NCBI GenBank assembly: GCA_037039685.1
Contig: JAWNGF010000001.1
Location: forward strand, 8,184,001-8,248,000
Reading direction: 5' to 3'
DNA length: 64,000 nt
Source: Ceratobasidium sp. AG-K
Lineage: Eukaryota; Basidiomycota; Agaricomycetes; Cantharellales; Ceratobasidiaceae
Under the pieces are notes generated by a model that made no database searches, was not told where the DNA came from, and saw only the letters and a program-made list of their open reading frames with translations. This document shows positions 24,693 to 35,738 of the stretch, one piece after another; the stretch's first letter is position 1, and each line of letters begins with the position of its first letter. The position numbers and the translations under genes were made by a program.

Positions 24693-25140
24693 AACGAAAA
24701 TAGACGGAAGGTTGGACTGCCCCTCTTTCAGAGTGTTGCCTTTTTATTTCCGAGGCTCAGTTTCCAACGGCCCGCCGGCAAACAGCATCCTCTATCGTTC
24801 ACAAATTATGCCAGCGCTGGTTGTCAGCCGAACTTCAGCAATTCAACGACACGGTGGTTCGCCATCTCCATTCGTATGAGAGCAGTCAGATGATTAGCCC
24901 TGGGGGCATAAATAACCGAGGGAATTAACAAGCGATTGTTTCACGAAGCGATGCTAGTGTACCAGACGGGAAATGCATGCGTGTTTTAGCGTGGGGATGA
25001 GGGCAGCTGATACCAGAGCATACTACCCAAGATGACAGTTAATAGGTTCGAATTGAGTAATTGTTCCTTGGTTCTACCGAACTTTGCCAGTGCCAAGCTC
25101 CATTACGTTATTGATGACGGTCCGCCAGGCGTAGAGAGAG

Positions 25141-25400
25141 TCATTCATTGGATAACTGCCGAAGTCGACGTTGTTTACTGTATGGAATGCGGTTAACGAG
25201 CCTGATGGGGAGGTCGTAGGCTTGAGATATTGATTCCATGTTCGAGTCCGGCTCCTCGGAAGCATCGGATCTAGCTATGACGCAATGACCCGCGTGATAA
25301 TCCAAGGGGAAGTTGTCAGTGGGATGTAAATAGCGACAGGCTGATCCCTGACCAGTACTGTATTTAGTTTATAATAACGAGGAGACTCCACGTGACACTT
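25141..25400 (-). pseudogene. 5'-truncated GPI19/PIG-P relic
   Basis: Matches the last part of the GPI19 gene at 27990-28240: shared LPLD/FPLD, a SDAS...E stretch, and ISQAYDLPIRLVN against IPQAYDLPIGLVN, with a stop at the homologous position (25141). The first exon and the membrane segments are absent, and at least one frame change lies near 25375. It cannot encode a working subunit. It marks where the duplicated segment broke inside the GPI19 gene. Confidence 0.8.
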
Positions 25401-25825
25401 GGGAGTTGACTTGAGCAGCAAAGGAACTCCAACAGCAACCCCCACCAACCAGCTAGTTTTCTCGCCATCGTGGTTTGAGTATGGGTGTTAGACGACTTTG
25501 GATTCGTGATGCCTAGTGCCACTGACGGTCGAGGTCGAGAGCACTTGTTCCTCCGCGAGCTTGGTGCAAATATACACTGCCTTATCTTCACAAGTCCTAT
25601 TCAACGGATGCCGAGTTGTGTCCAGCCAAAATAATTATTTTATAGGGCCATTGGTTCCGGATATGGAAGGTATGGTGATGATTGGTTTGAGACTTGCACA
25701 GGGTTGTCTAGTGCCAGTTGTCTCCCATGATTTTCAAGGCACGAAGGCCCAGTATAAGTAAAGTGCTGCCATCTATCCATGTGTTGCTGCAAATATATTA
25801 TGCCCATTCGTGGCCCAGCCACATG
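25401..25825. other. Unique spacer between the duplicated units
   Basis: About 425 bp not matched in the other unit. A short open frame starts MARKLAGWWG near 25470 on the minus strand, but it has no family signature or supporting splice context, so I do not call a gene. Confidence 0.5.
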
Positions 25826-28240
25826 AACGGAACTACGGGTATACATTCTCGGATACGGTCGAAGACCAAACCTCCAGTTGGTCGCTGCAGGACTCAACAT
25901 GTTCTGAAACCTCCTAATAAGCAACGGGCCATCCGCTGGAAAAGTCGAGCAGGTTGACTCCAAGGTACGATCCCGAGCTGGTATAGTAATCTGCATCACG
26001 GGAAGAAATCAGTTGTCGAACCGCGATGGTACGGGGCCGGAGGCGTACGGTAATTGAGGACCCAGGCGTCCGAGTCCTTGAAGATGTGTTGCCCACCAGG
26101 CCCAACAGTGCTGCCTTGCGAAGCCAGGACAGCTGTTCCTACAGGTTAATTCGTTTCAGTTGGGAGCTCCTATTATTTACAATTGCGGGAAGGTATTACT
26201 GACCTCCGCCTGACGTGAGCGCGACGCCAGACTTGTCGACATAGGGACCAGTAATGCTGTTGGGTTAAGATTGTGTTGGCAGAAGCGAAACAATGTGCTG
26301 AAGTGGAACAAACCTCTTCGAACGCCCAGCGCGGATATTGTAGGTGGACGATGTACCGGAGCAGCACTTGTCCCAACTTGTGAGCAGGTAGTAGTAGCTT
26401 CCTTCCTTGACGATCATGGGTGCCTCGACAGCGCCTCCACCAGCTGAGGCAGACCGTTAGTTTCATGCGTAATGTAAACTGTATACAACTTACAGGTACG
26501 CTTGGCGATCGAATAAATCGAGCCCTTGGGTTTGCCAGTCGAAGGGTCAAGTTGCACACTAACTGGAAGCATTAGAAAATGCGCCGAGACAAATCTTTGA
26601 CGGACTCACAGCTTGATTCCAGTCCAGAAAGAACCGAACGAAAGCCACCAGTTGCTGCCATCTGCAAGCAAATTCCATTAAATATATTTACTGTGCCGGT
26701 GTATGCGGTCAGACTCACCAATGACCAAGTTGGGGTCGATTGCCTAATGGCTGTAGCATTAGCCAGAACGCGGCTAGAGTGAGGACGCTTGCTCACACGT
26801 TGTAGTCGTTGGCATTTGTAGTAGAGAGGACCAAGCCTTGGTTTGTCCACGAGCCCGGAAGCCCAGTCGTCGACTTGGCGAAAAAGATGGCCGACTTGCG
26901 GCTACCGAAAGAGGATGCCGAGTAATACAACTAGTTGAACTACTTAAGTAGCGGTTGTGCGAAAGTATTGGGTGAACTTACGTAGAAGGTTCCACTCTTA
27001 TAGGTGCAGTCGGGAGCCCTTGAGTTTGGGTAAGCACCGTGCTGCAACTTGGCAACTGTCCGTCTCACCAAAGGTTCCCGTTGCTTGTGTTTGTGTATGC
27101 ATCGGTCCAGGTTGCCTTGCCGGCTGCAAATACAGTGCCTGCATATGACCAGTTGGTTCTAAGAAAAATAATGTTAGCCTGGGGCACAAGTGAGGAGTGA
27201 ACTAGACTCGCCTATCGGTCGAAGTGCGGATTGCAATACCCGGGCTGAAAGAAAGCTTAGTGAACTGATGCAAACGTTAAAATTAAGGCCTTACGCAGTG
27301 GCTACAAGTAAGAACCCGGTCAGCTGGTGTTCAAGTGCAACCTGTATATGTGGGTTACTCACAGAACAAGAAATATTTCCCGGACGAGTCGCGGCACATG
27401 GAAGGGTCGTGCACATCAGTGCTGCCACTTACTTTACCTGCAAAGCGACCGTGTTTCAGCTCGAGTGATAAACAATTGACAGTGCATACACATACCGGGA
27501 CCGGGATAGGCAGTGACAACACTGCTTAAGAACGAAACGAGAGACAAAGCAAAGGTAAAGAACGTGAAGCGCATAGCGAAAATAGACAAAAGTTGAGCTG
27601 CCCTTCTCGCGCAGTGTTGCCTTTTTAAACCTGCAACCCAATTTCCGTCGGCCGCCGGCGGACGGTCTTCTCTATCGTTCTTAAATTGGACCAGTGCTGG
27701 TTGTCATCCGAACTGCAACGATTCAACGACGCAACGGTTTGGCATACGAGAGTAGCCGTAATAAACGTAACTAACTGACTGGAGAATAACCAAGGAATTG
27801 CATCACGAAGCGATGGCGGGGTACTAAAGGGGTAATACATGCTTGTTTTAACGTGGATACTAGGGCAGCCTCCACTCAAGATGATGACTGGTTGGTTCGA
27901 ATTGGATAATTGATCCTCAGTTCTGCCGGGCTTTGCTCGTACCAAGCACCATCACGTTACTGACGACGGCCCACCGGATGGAGGGTTTGTCATTCAGAAG
28001 GTAGTCGACTTCGTAGACGTCGTTTACTATATAGAACGCGGTTGACGAGCCCGATAGGGAGGTCGTAGGCCTGTGGTATGGGCTCCAAATTCAAGTCTAG
28101 CTCCGCAGAAGCATCAGATTTAACCTCGACGCGGTAGTGCGCGTGCTCGTCTAAGGGGAGCTTATCAGTGAGGTGTAAACAACAACAGGTTGATCCCTGA
28201 CCCGTAACTGATTTAATTTCGGAATATGACGGTGTCGCAT
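25826..28240. repeat. Segmental duplication, unit 2
   Basis: Partner of unit 1 (22944-25400), direct orientation. It carries GH43 copy 2 and the complete GPI19 gene, whose 5' part (28241-28666) lies outside the repeated segment. Unit 2 therefore looks ancestral with respect to GPI19, and unit 1 the derived copy. Confidence 0.85.
25914..27574 (-). CDS. GH43 endo-1,5-alpha-L-arabinanase, copy 2
   Basis: Paralogue of copy 1 with the same exon layout. Signal peptide MRFTFFTFALSLVSFLSSVV at 27574, then AYPGPG. GH43 motifs: STDVHDPSMCRDSSGKYFLF (general base Asp), [22 protein letters not shown] and [13 protein letters not shown]. Ends [24 protein letters not shown] with the stop at 25914. Core promoters of both copies look alike: an A-rich TATA-like element lies upstream of GGCAACACT about 45 bp before each ATG. 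Differences such as Ile/Met and Ala/Ser at the catalytic loop suggest functional divergence is possible but unproven. Confidence 0.9.
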
Positions 28241-28666
28241 AGATTGCCAGCGCGAAATATGTAAAGTACGTAAGTAATACTAAGAATACCGCATAGGAAG
28301 GGATTAAAAGTGCCCATTCTCTGCCAACGCATTAATCTCACACGTAATGAGAATAATTGAAATGCTCACCTACTGGGATACCACAATATTCCTATTTCGT
28401 CGGATTATTGAATCGGGTAGTAGCGCCCAAAGGAGGTACGTGAACCATAGTATGGCAGTTGCTAGCCACGCCACAAACCCATAGAATTCAGCTGCGGAAC
28501 CTGGGCTAGAGTCATCGGAGGCAACAGGTGGGGGGTATGCCGCAACTGGGGCAACCGGCGAAGTAGGCTCATTGCTATATCCGGCACCAGAGACCGATTT
28601 GAAGACTTCAGAAGTGTGCACAACACTCTCCTCGACAATGGCAGCTTCATCGATTCCGGCGCTCAT
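27990..28666 (-). CDS. GPI19: PIG-P/Gpi19, GPI-GlcNAc transferase subunit (one-base frameshift)
   Basis: Small ER membrane subunit of the complex that adds GlcNAc to phosphatidylinositol, the first step of GPI-anchor synthesis. Exon 1 starts MSAGIDEAAIVEES at 28666. It has a Pro/Ser-rich lead and the PIG-P signature FYGFVAWLATAILWFTYLLW then ALLPDSIIRR. After the intron (GTGAGC...GGCAG, about 28324-28374) exon 2 reads REWALLIPSYAVFLVLLTY with YFALAIYATPS, and later IPQAYDLPIGLVNRVLYS, all family-typical. An extra A in an AAA run (plus strand ttt near 28395-28398) throws off IGILWYPS, the most conserved loop. Removing it restores the whole protein. Most likely a consensus error in an essential gene, or a damaged allele. 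Confidence 0.85.
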
Positions 28667-29009
28667 TCGGTCAAGTTACAGTTGAGCGTAGGACAGATTT
28701 GAATAAGCAGAAGAAACAAAGATTTATACAGTGGATGATCCAGCCCAACCGTGACGTCAATTTAAGTGCCCCAACGTTAAGAACTGAGTTTTAACCCAAG
28801 TTTATTTTTGTCGAGGTGTGGTGGTGGTCAGGGTCAGACTCCGGTTGGCAGTTACACAGCAAGCGTGATCACAAGGCCAAGTAGATCCAAATAAGGTAGT
28901 TTTATTATAAAGTCCCAGTACACGACATCTAGTAAAACTCTCAAGTCCGTGCTATATAGGTCCGTAAGGAGTGGCGAGGAAAAACAAGGATCTCAAAGCG
29001 TGAAGCACT
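28667..29009. other. GPI19 promoter and amylase 3' flank
   Basis: No gene seen. A GGTGTGGTGGTGG-type tract near 28815-28830 is the only notable composition. Confidence 0.5.
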
Positions 29010-31297
29010 TCAAAGGACGAGAGGTAACACGCCAACCACACCAACTACAGCAGCAACGAATGCAGATGCGAACCCTAGAGCGGCTGCTCCGTTGTTTTTG
29101 GACGTAGTCGTAGTAGAGGCGGACTTCGCACTCCCACAAAGACCAGAGCCGCTGAGCTGCGAGACGGGAATAATAACCTGGAGAGAACCATTAGCAAAGG
29201 CTAAAATTAAGAAGCCATGCCAAACGTACCTGAGGGTTACCGCTTTTGAAAGCAACTTTAACGTTTCCGCTCGCGTCAGCAGTCACGTTGGTGCAGCTGA
29301 GAACATCAACCAACTGCTCGTTGGCCGAGTATCCAGTCCCGCTGAGCTCGAAGTTTTCAGCAGCACCTTGGGATCCAACGTTGGTCAATGCGGTGAGTAA
29401 CTTGCCCTTTTGAACAGCAATGTTGTGGGTGTTGTTCGCAACAACCTTCATCTGCGGGCACAATGGTTAATCAGTGAGTGAAGGTAAATTATTCAAACGT
29501 TGTACATACCTGAGTGGACAAGAACTTAGAATCCCCTGCAATGGAAGCCTTGCGGGCCGCATTTAGCTTGGAAACATGGTCAACCAGAGGCTTGTTCTCT
29601 GTCTGGTACGAGGTAAACCAGAGCCTAAATGCGACAAAGATGAGTGGCGTTTGTGTGGTAGTCCTTGGCAGACTTACGCCTCACGGCTTGCGGGTTCGTG
29701 GCCACCAGTATACCCTTGCTCCTGGCCGTAGTACAAAATGGGAATGCCATCGGTGACAAAAGTATATGCCATAGCGTTCTTTACCAGGGAGAGATCGGTA
29801 GTCCAGCTTTGGAAACGGGGTTGATCGTGGTTCTCGAGGAATGCGCCAGTCGAAATGCCACCGTTCTTGAAGTGCTTCTGAGTCTCAGGGATGTTTTGGG
29901 CAATGAGTGCGATGTTACCAGTCGTCGAAGCGCTTTCGAAAAGTCAGCCAAGCTTAGTTAGATCTCAACGCATATACTCACAATGCCTGGGTAACGGCAA
30001 ACCACGATGGATCTATGTAGTCCGCAATGGTCAATAATGATGGTCTTGGCTTGGAGGAGATGGAATGTCACCCACAATCGAGCACCGCATCCATGTAGTC
30101 TATTCAAATGGTAAGCATGGAGCCGCCTCGGCATGGATTTCACAGGCACTTACTTGTGTAGTCACCAGTGTAATCGGTCAAATTGCTGAGAACCTCGCCA
30201 ATGGAAAACACGCCACTACTCTTTACGAACTCGGGCCAGAAATCTTTCCGAACGTGCTTGACAGTGTCAATGCGGATACCGTCGATCGAATAAACCGAGG
30301 TCAAGTTCTTGATCCAAGCGTTGTATGTCTGTGCAAGCCCAGTGAGTTTTCATAAGCTGGCGCAACTTGTGGACGCTGCGTACGTTGACAACATTATCCG
30401 ACTCGGTGTTGATGTCTGTTAGAACGACGGTGCTGTCTGAAACGGAGATGAGCCTTGGAGAGGAAGCGCTGAGACGAATGCATACCTCCGAGCCAACCTA
30501 TCAAAATAGTGTGTCAGCAGGCCAATAATGGAAACCATGCAGCTAAAAATACTTGCATTGTTCAACTTGAGTTTGGTTGTTGTAGTCTTCAATCAAGCAG
30601 AAAGGATGGTAATCCGTCTGCCGAACATGGTTAGTTGCAAGTCGAAGGAGCTCGATCATAGATACTCACCTCTGCATTAAAGGGCGTGTAGCCTCCATAA
30701 GTAAGACTGGGAGGAGTGCTGGTGGCAGCAAAGTGATTGACGACAACGTCGACCATCAGGTACATTCCACGCTTGTGCAAGGCAGCCGAGAGCTCCTTCA
30801 AATCGTCCGCGGAACCAAACCCATCGTTCAGGTTGTACAAGTCCATGGGCCAGTATCCATGATAAGCCTCCCCATAGCCAGTGGCGCCACCAATGTTCTT
30901 GGTAATTGGGGAAATCCAAATAGCATCGAAACCCATTCCCTGTTGCAACGCGGTCAAGGCGCTGTTTTATTGAGATGTCCCTTCGCACTTGCCTGAATGT
31001 AGTCCAAATGATTGGCTAGAGCACACGAGATTTTAGCTGTCCGTGGCAACAGTATTCAGAAATACGCACTAATCCCTTTGTAGGTGCCGCCACAGTACTT
31101 CCTAGCAGCGGTGTCGCACGAAGGTCCGGACCCATCGCTAGTGGCGAATCGGTCGGTAATAACCTAAAAATGCCTTAGCTTCACTGAAGATACCACATTT
31201 TACTACCTACTTGGTAAATGGAACGCGACTGCCAGTCCGCAGCGGATGCAGCAAACGCGCCAGATGCGAGCGACAAAAGAACAGGTACAGCGAGCAT
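29010..31297 (-). CDS. GPI-anchored GH13 alpha-amylase
   Basis: Secreted alpha-1,4-glucan hydrolase of the fungal GH13 type. Starts [20 protein letters not shown] (signal peptide), then [18 protein letters not shown]13 regions: [10 protein letters not shown] (region I), [15 protein letters not shown] (region II, nucleophile Asp), FSIGEVL (region III, acid Glu) and [10 protein letters not shown] (region IV), plus [17 protein letters not shown]. After a beta-rich domain C, the tail reads [16 protein letters not shown], a Ser/Thr-rich stretch, and a hydrophobic end [14 protein letters not shown], which fits a GPI-attachment signal. Similar GPI-linked amylases in other fungi act on wall alpha-glucan; starch is the alternative substrate. 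About nine exons, frame open. Confidence 0.9.
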
Positions 31298-31393
31298 ACC
31301 GTGTCGTTTCTAAAGGATTGTGGTAGTGTATGAGAAAAGAAATAATGTAGTGTAGAGAAGGCACAAAACGAGGGGACTGTTGCAACGAAGACC

Positions 31394-31399
31394 TTTATA
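31394..31399 (-). promoter_or_regulatory. Probable TATA box of the amylase gene
   Basis: Coding-strand GTATAAAGG about 100 bp before the amylase ATG. Confidence 0.45.
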
Positions 31400-31594
31400 C
31401 ACTGAATGTCGGTTGGCTAATCTGAAACTCAGTGCCGAGGAAGGGTCCAGGCCTTAGCGTGGATTTTGATGCTGCCGATCACTATGACACAAACGCATTG
31501 AGTCCACCACAAAATCTAAGCGACGTCGACCAACGTGTGGAGATTTTGGAAAGGCTATTTTACAAAATTAAAGTGTGGCGTATCCGAATCGAGA

Positions 31595-33213
31595 TTAGGC
31601 AGGCCTCATCGAGATATTTTGTTCCAAATGAACTGCCTTGCTCACAATGACCAATCCAGTCATCACGCTTCCAAACGCGAGCGCGACGGTGCACGCCGAG
31701 AAAACAAGATGCCGCGCAGAAGACACCCCAGACATCAAGGCCACAATGACAAAGATATTGAGAGGTATGCGGAACAAGGATGAAAGCTGGAGAGTGTGCG
31801 ATTTCAGCTCATGACTACGCTTTCGGACTTGTACTCACCGTCGCCCTGTGATCATTTTGGATCATGGTTCCGCGAAGCATGCCCTGCACCGGGTAATACA
31901 CTCCCACGCACGCCTCGAATAGACAAAACGCCCAGAATCGCCAGTGAGAATCTTGGGCGAGGTTGTTCACCGCCAAGGCAAAGGACGCTGTCAGCAACGT
32001 AAACGAGCTTAGCTTGGCATGGAGCACAAGGGTAGACTCGCCGCCGCTGGCATACGTGACCATGCACTTGTAGAACAACGATCCGAGCATCATGGAGATC
32101 ATGAACGCTGAGAAGATGTAGCCGAGGGGTAGCTCTTCGTTGCGCGCCGCAAGCTCTTGCATAGACGGAACCCAGAGAAAGACGAATAAATACATGCTGC
32201 CTTCGAAGCATGTTTGAACCAGACCCAAGACAATCATCGATGAATCTATGTAAGTTGTTATCAGGAAGCTCCAGGGCGTTGATGATGCTCTTACCTTGTT
32301 TGACGATTCCCCAGGCCTCACGCAGGCGCTTAATCTGCAAAAAGTCTACAGTAGCACTCTCGGTACGACTGCCGTAGTTTTCCGACCACATGGAGCCGAT
32401 CAACATCCAAGCAACACCTAGGCACACCGCGCTGGCAGCAAACGGGCTCGTAAACGTATGGGTCCTTGCAACCAACCCGTTGCTAAATACGCCGACAGCC
32501 GCCGCAACCAGTCCGTTGATCATTGTCGCCGAGCCGAATATTCCGCTCAAATCTGAGGAGGATATGCCGGCCGTTTGGGAAGCGGAAACAAGCCAAGAGT
32601 CGAAGCAAGAGAACAGGATTGCAGTTGAGATGCCACCAAAGACACGTCCAAGAAAGTTGATGGGCAGCCAGTTGACGAATGTACAAAAACATGTTGCAAT
32701 GTAGGTTAAACAAAATATCATGCAGATACGCTTGCGGCCGCTTTAGTAGGACCCTATGGTCAGAAGCAATATCTTCTAATGGAGCATTGCACTTACTAGT
32801 TATCAGCCCATACGCCAACCGTGGGTGCGGCGAGTCCCGCTGAGAGAAAGCCGGCGACAAAGAGTGTAGCCACCATGTGTTCGGAGTATCCATATTGCTC
32901 CCTGTACAATGAATACACATAGGGACCCTGTAGCCAGTCCGCAGCTACGCAAATACGTCAAGTTGAACATCCACCCACGGGCTTTCATGACCGACATACC
33001 CATTACGATTCCGTATACTACAAGATACTTTTGCGACAGCCCTCGTGCAATCGCCGTATCTCCGCTCGTGGAAGCCTTCCTACCATGTGAGGAATCGTTT
33101 CCATCCTCTCCTTTGCGAGCGTATCGTTTTAACACATAATGCTCAAATAGCATCGCGCAGAACGCGTATCCAGCTAGGACCGCTAACTGGGACTCGTAAA
33201 ATGAGCTCGGCAT
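31595..33213 (-). CDS. MFS_5 (MFSD5/molybdate-anion) transporter
   Basis: Twelve-TM-type major facilitator of the DUF791/MFS_5 family; the family includes the algal/human molybdate transporter MOT2/MFSD5. Starts MPSSFYESQLAVLAGYAFCA. A basic, Ser-rich loop precedes KYLVVYGIVMAADWLQGPYV, the family hallmark, after an intron at about 32945-32998. Later come DNYGRKRICMIFCL, GRVFGGISTAILFSCFDSWL and MVLVEG-like CFEGSMYLFVFLWVPSM with LPLGYIFSAFMISMMLGS. The last exon (31595-31777) gives LFRIPLNIFVIVALM and a final TM. About five exons with clean splice sites. Substrate assignment is by family only. Confidence 0.85.
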
Positions 33214-33564
33214 GACGGCTGTGGTGGGGATTGTGCGCGACGAGCGTAACGCGTAGAACCGATGGCGGGTATCTTAGACTGATAAGTGTTAACGTTATAG
33301 GTGGTTTGCTGAGACTGGGCACTTATAGACGTGAACGTGGGGTCTCCGTGGGCCGTCAGGGTCCCGAGCATCCATGCAATTTGGCGCCCAGCGACCATCA
33401 ACAAAAAAGCGACCGTGTGGCAACATGTACAGCCTTCATGAGTTCCTCCCGAGCTTGCCACAGACGGCAGGTTGCCAAAAACTTATTTTCGTAACAGAAA
33501 CATCACGAATATTATGAGGAGGGCGTTAACTATTGATACAGTGCCAGTGACAGTACATGCGTGG
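33214..33564. other. Transporter promoter and OXR1 3' flank
   Basis: No gene seen; short open frames have no conserved features. Confidence 0.5.
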
Positions 33565-35199
33565 TCAAACTATGCTCCAAGCCTCGATCCCAACACATTC
33601 GAATTTCACCGTGTTTGTAGATAAGGCTCCTTCTGAGTGGGAGCAGAGAGCTTCATTATCAAAGGTCGGACAAGGAGCAGACTCGCCGTCTAGGAGGGCA
33701 GAATCAAGGTAGAGGCCAAACTTTCCATTCCTGTGGTGATTGATGAGCAGAGCAAACCGCTTGCGGACATAATACTCACCCTCCACCAAACGAAATAAAG
33801 TCTGATTCGCAAAGGCGCACGTAGTCGTTTTTGCCTGTCCATTTAAACACTTTGACGGGCCCACCGTCTTGCTTCTGTGTCCACAAAAAGCTAGAACTCT
33901 TCTTAGTATGCGCCTATCTCCGACCAAGCCCAACTTACGATTCACCGCTTCCAGTATATCCATCATGTTTTCGAACGCCATCACCACACCAGGCTCCAAA
34001 CGTAGCACCTTCCGAGTCGCGAACCGCAATGAGGCATCCACCTGCTACAGCTTGCTCGCACCGCGCGTAGAACGTGGCCAGCGAAATGCCATGTTGGTCA
34101 AGCGAGTATAGCAGAGACCATTTCGGTGCCAGCCTTCGAAGTGCAGGCAGAGATGGTCGAAGCTACCAAATATGACTTAGAAACGCTCTAACGCATGCAG
34201 TGTACTGCCACGCACCTTTTCAGCTGTCTCAGTGGCGAGAATGGGTGTCGTCATTTCGGTCCTTCCAACAAGTTTCAAGCGTGAGGCTGATTTTGTCGCT
34301 ACAACGTCACCGTCTCCAAAACCCTTGTCCCAGTGCTCCCCAACATACCCTGGGGCACCACTTGGCGCGATAAACGTATGAGAGAAGGGGTTACTGTGGG
34401 TAATGGAATCTTCACGAACTGGCTTTCCATGGACGGGAAGTTCGGGTGAATGGGAGTGGGGTGTATGCTCAGATGCCGAGACTGAGCTGGTTGTCGGGAG
34501 GGCGGGCAACGAGTTGCTTAGAATTGACGTCCAGCTGCGAGGTAGGCTGAGGCGTCCTGAAAGGCCGAGTATAGGACTAGCTGACGCAGAAGCGGTGGAA
34601 GGAGTAGCCTCTGGAGGGGCCGGGGCAGATTCCTCGATGGCTGAGAGCGATGGTGCGGACTCGGTTCGCTTCAGTTCGGATGTCATTCTTAGTGCGGTCG
34701 GTCTCGCGGCGGCTGGTTCTATCGTGTCCGAGTCCAAAAGTAGATTTGGTCCTCGCTCTGGCAACAACCCAAGGGGATCACTACTCTCGGATTGATGAAA
34801 CTCCTTCATAACTTGACGCTCCTTTTCCGCAGTTCGCGCCTTGGCATCTTGGACGAAGCGCGATTCAGCGGGCTGATCTGCAACAGATGTGCTCGTGCCG
34901 GCGGCTAACGGGTCCGCTGAAGGGGGAACAGAGACAAAGTCCCCAAAGCCGGGAGATCCAAGGGATTCATCAATCAGTTGCGCGGTAGGCGGGGGCGTGC
35001 TAAGCAGGATTGGTATTCGCGCAGTAGAGGTGGGAGCTTGTTTCTTTTCGGGAAATATAGGGGTAGAGGTAGGCTCAAGCGGACTGGATGAAATCAAATC
35101 GAGAAGTGAATTCGACTGGTTTGATGTGTTCTCGACTATGGGCTGAGGAGAGGCCGTTGGAAGGGGAACCAAAGGTTCGCTACTTGGGATCCAAGCCAT
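33565..35199 (-). CDS. OXR1: TLDc-domain oxidation resistance protein
   Basis: OXR1-family protein, implicated in oxidative stress protection and, in yeast, in regulating V-ATPase disassembly. Starts MAWIPSSEPLVPLPTASPQP, followed by about 250 residues of Ser/Pro-rich linker. The TLDc domain begins after an intron (about 34164-34217) with LRPSLPALRRLAPKWSLLYS, then LDQHGISLATFYARCEQA, FGAWCGDGVRKHDGYTGSGE, GEYYVRKRFALLINHHRNGK, FGLYLDSALLDGESAPCPTF and ends VKFECVGIEAWSIV. All TLDc landmarks are in order and the stop follows the usual end. Divergent from SDH4. Confidence 0.88.
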
Positions 35200-35738
35200 G
35201 TCTGTCTGAAGTCATTAATGTGGGGTAAGATCAATGAGACCAAGAGCTTGTATAATCTAATTATAACTCACCGGTTGAGAAGGGTTACCGTAAAGAAATG
35301 GGTAAAGATCTCCCTAGTATTGGTATGCAAGGTGTAGGAGTACTTCTGTGGATTATATAGCACTGACTGGAGACTTATTGGGCCGAGCGAGTAAGGCACA
35401 ATAATTATAGACAAATTCAACTGAGAGTGATAATTGATGTGCCACAGGAGAGATGATCCAAAGACTAAGACCGGGCTATAGATTCGGGGTCACGTTGTAT
35501 TTATAGGATCGGGGATGCGCGTTGATAAGGTTGTCACGTTCAGATAGCGTAGCCAAGTGTCATAAGAGGCGCGTTTGAAAGCAAGGCTAACTTGTCTAAT
35601 ACCAATGACGTTTGTGATACTGTAGACTGGCACGTGATTGCGGCGCCAACCGAGTACCGGTTCCCGGGCCAATCGGGTGAAGTCGGTTTCAGGAGCCTAA
35701 TCCCAGGCAAGTCCGCATTCTCCTCGACGACATCAACG
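35200..35738. other. Divergent OXR1/SDH4 intergenic region
   Basis: Shared upstream DNA of two divergently transcribed genes. No gene seen; a minus-strand open frame at 35540-35821 overlaps SDH4 exon 1 and is treated as spurious. Confidence 0.55.

Larger units (their letters stand above)
22944..25400. repeat. Segmental duplication, unit 1
   Basis: Direct repeat partner of about 25826-28240. It contains a GH43 gene, its 3' flank and a relic of the 3' part of GPI19 in the same order and orientation. Start codons of the two GH43 genes are 2,882 bp apart and their stops 2,878 bp apart, so the unit has been nearly collinear since duplication. Divergence is substantial in introns and flanks, which suggests an old event. 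Confidence 0.85.

Noticed and set aside
25364..25591. Short secreted-peptide-like frame in the spacer (MARKLAGWWG)
   Set aside because: The hydrophobic stretch is short, the frame runs into the GPI19 relic in the wrong frame, and nothing matches it in the other unit.
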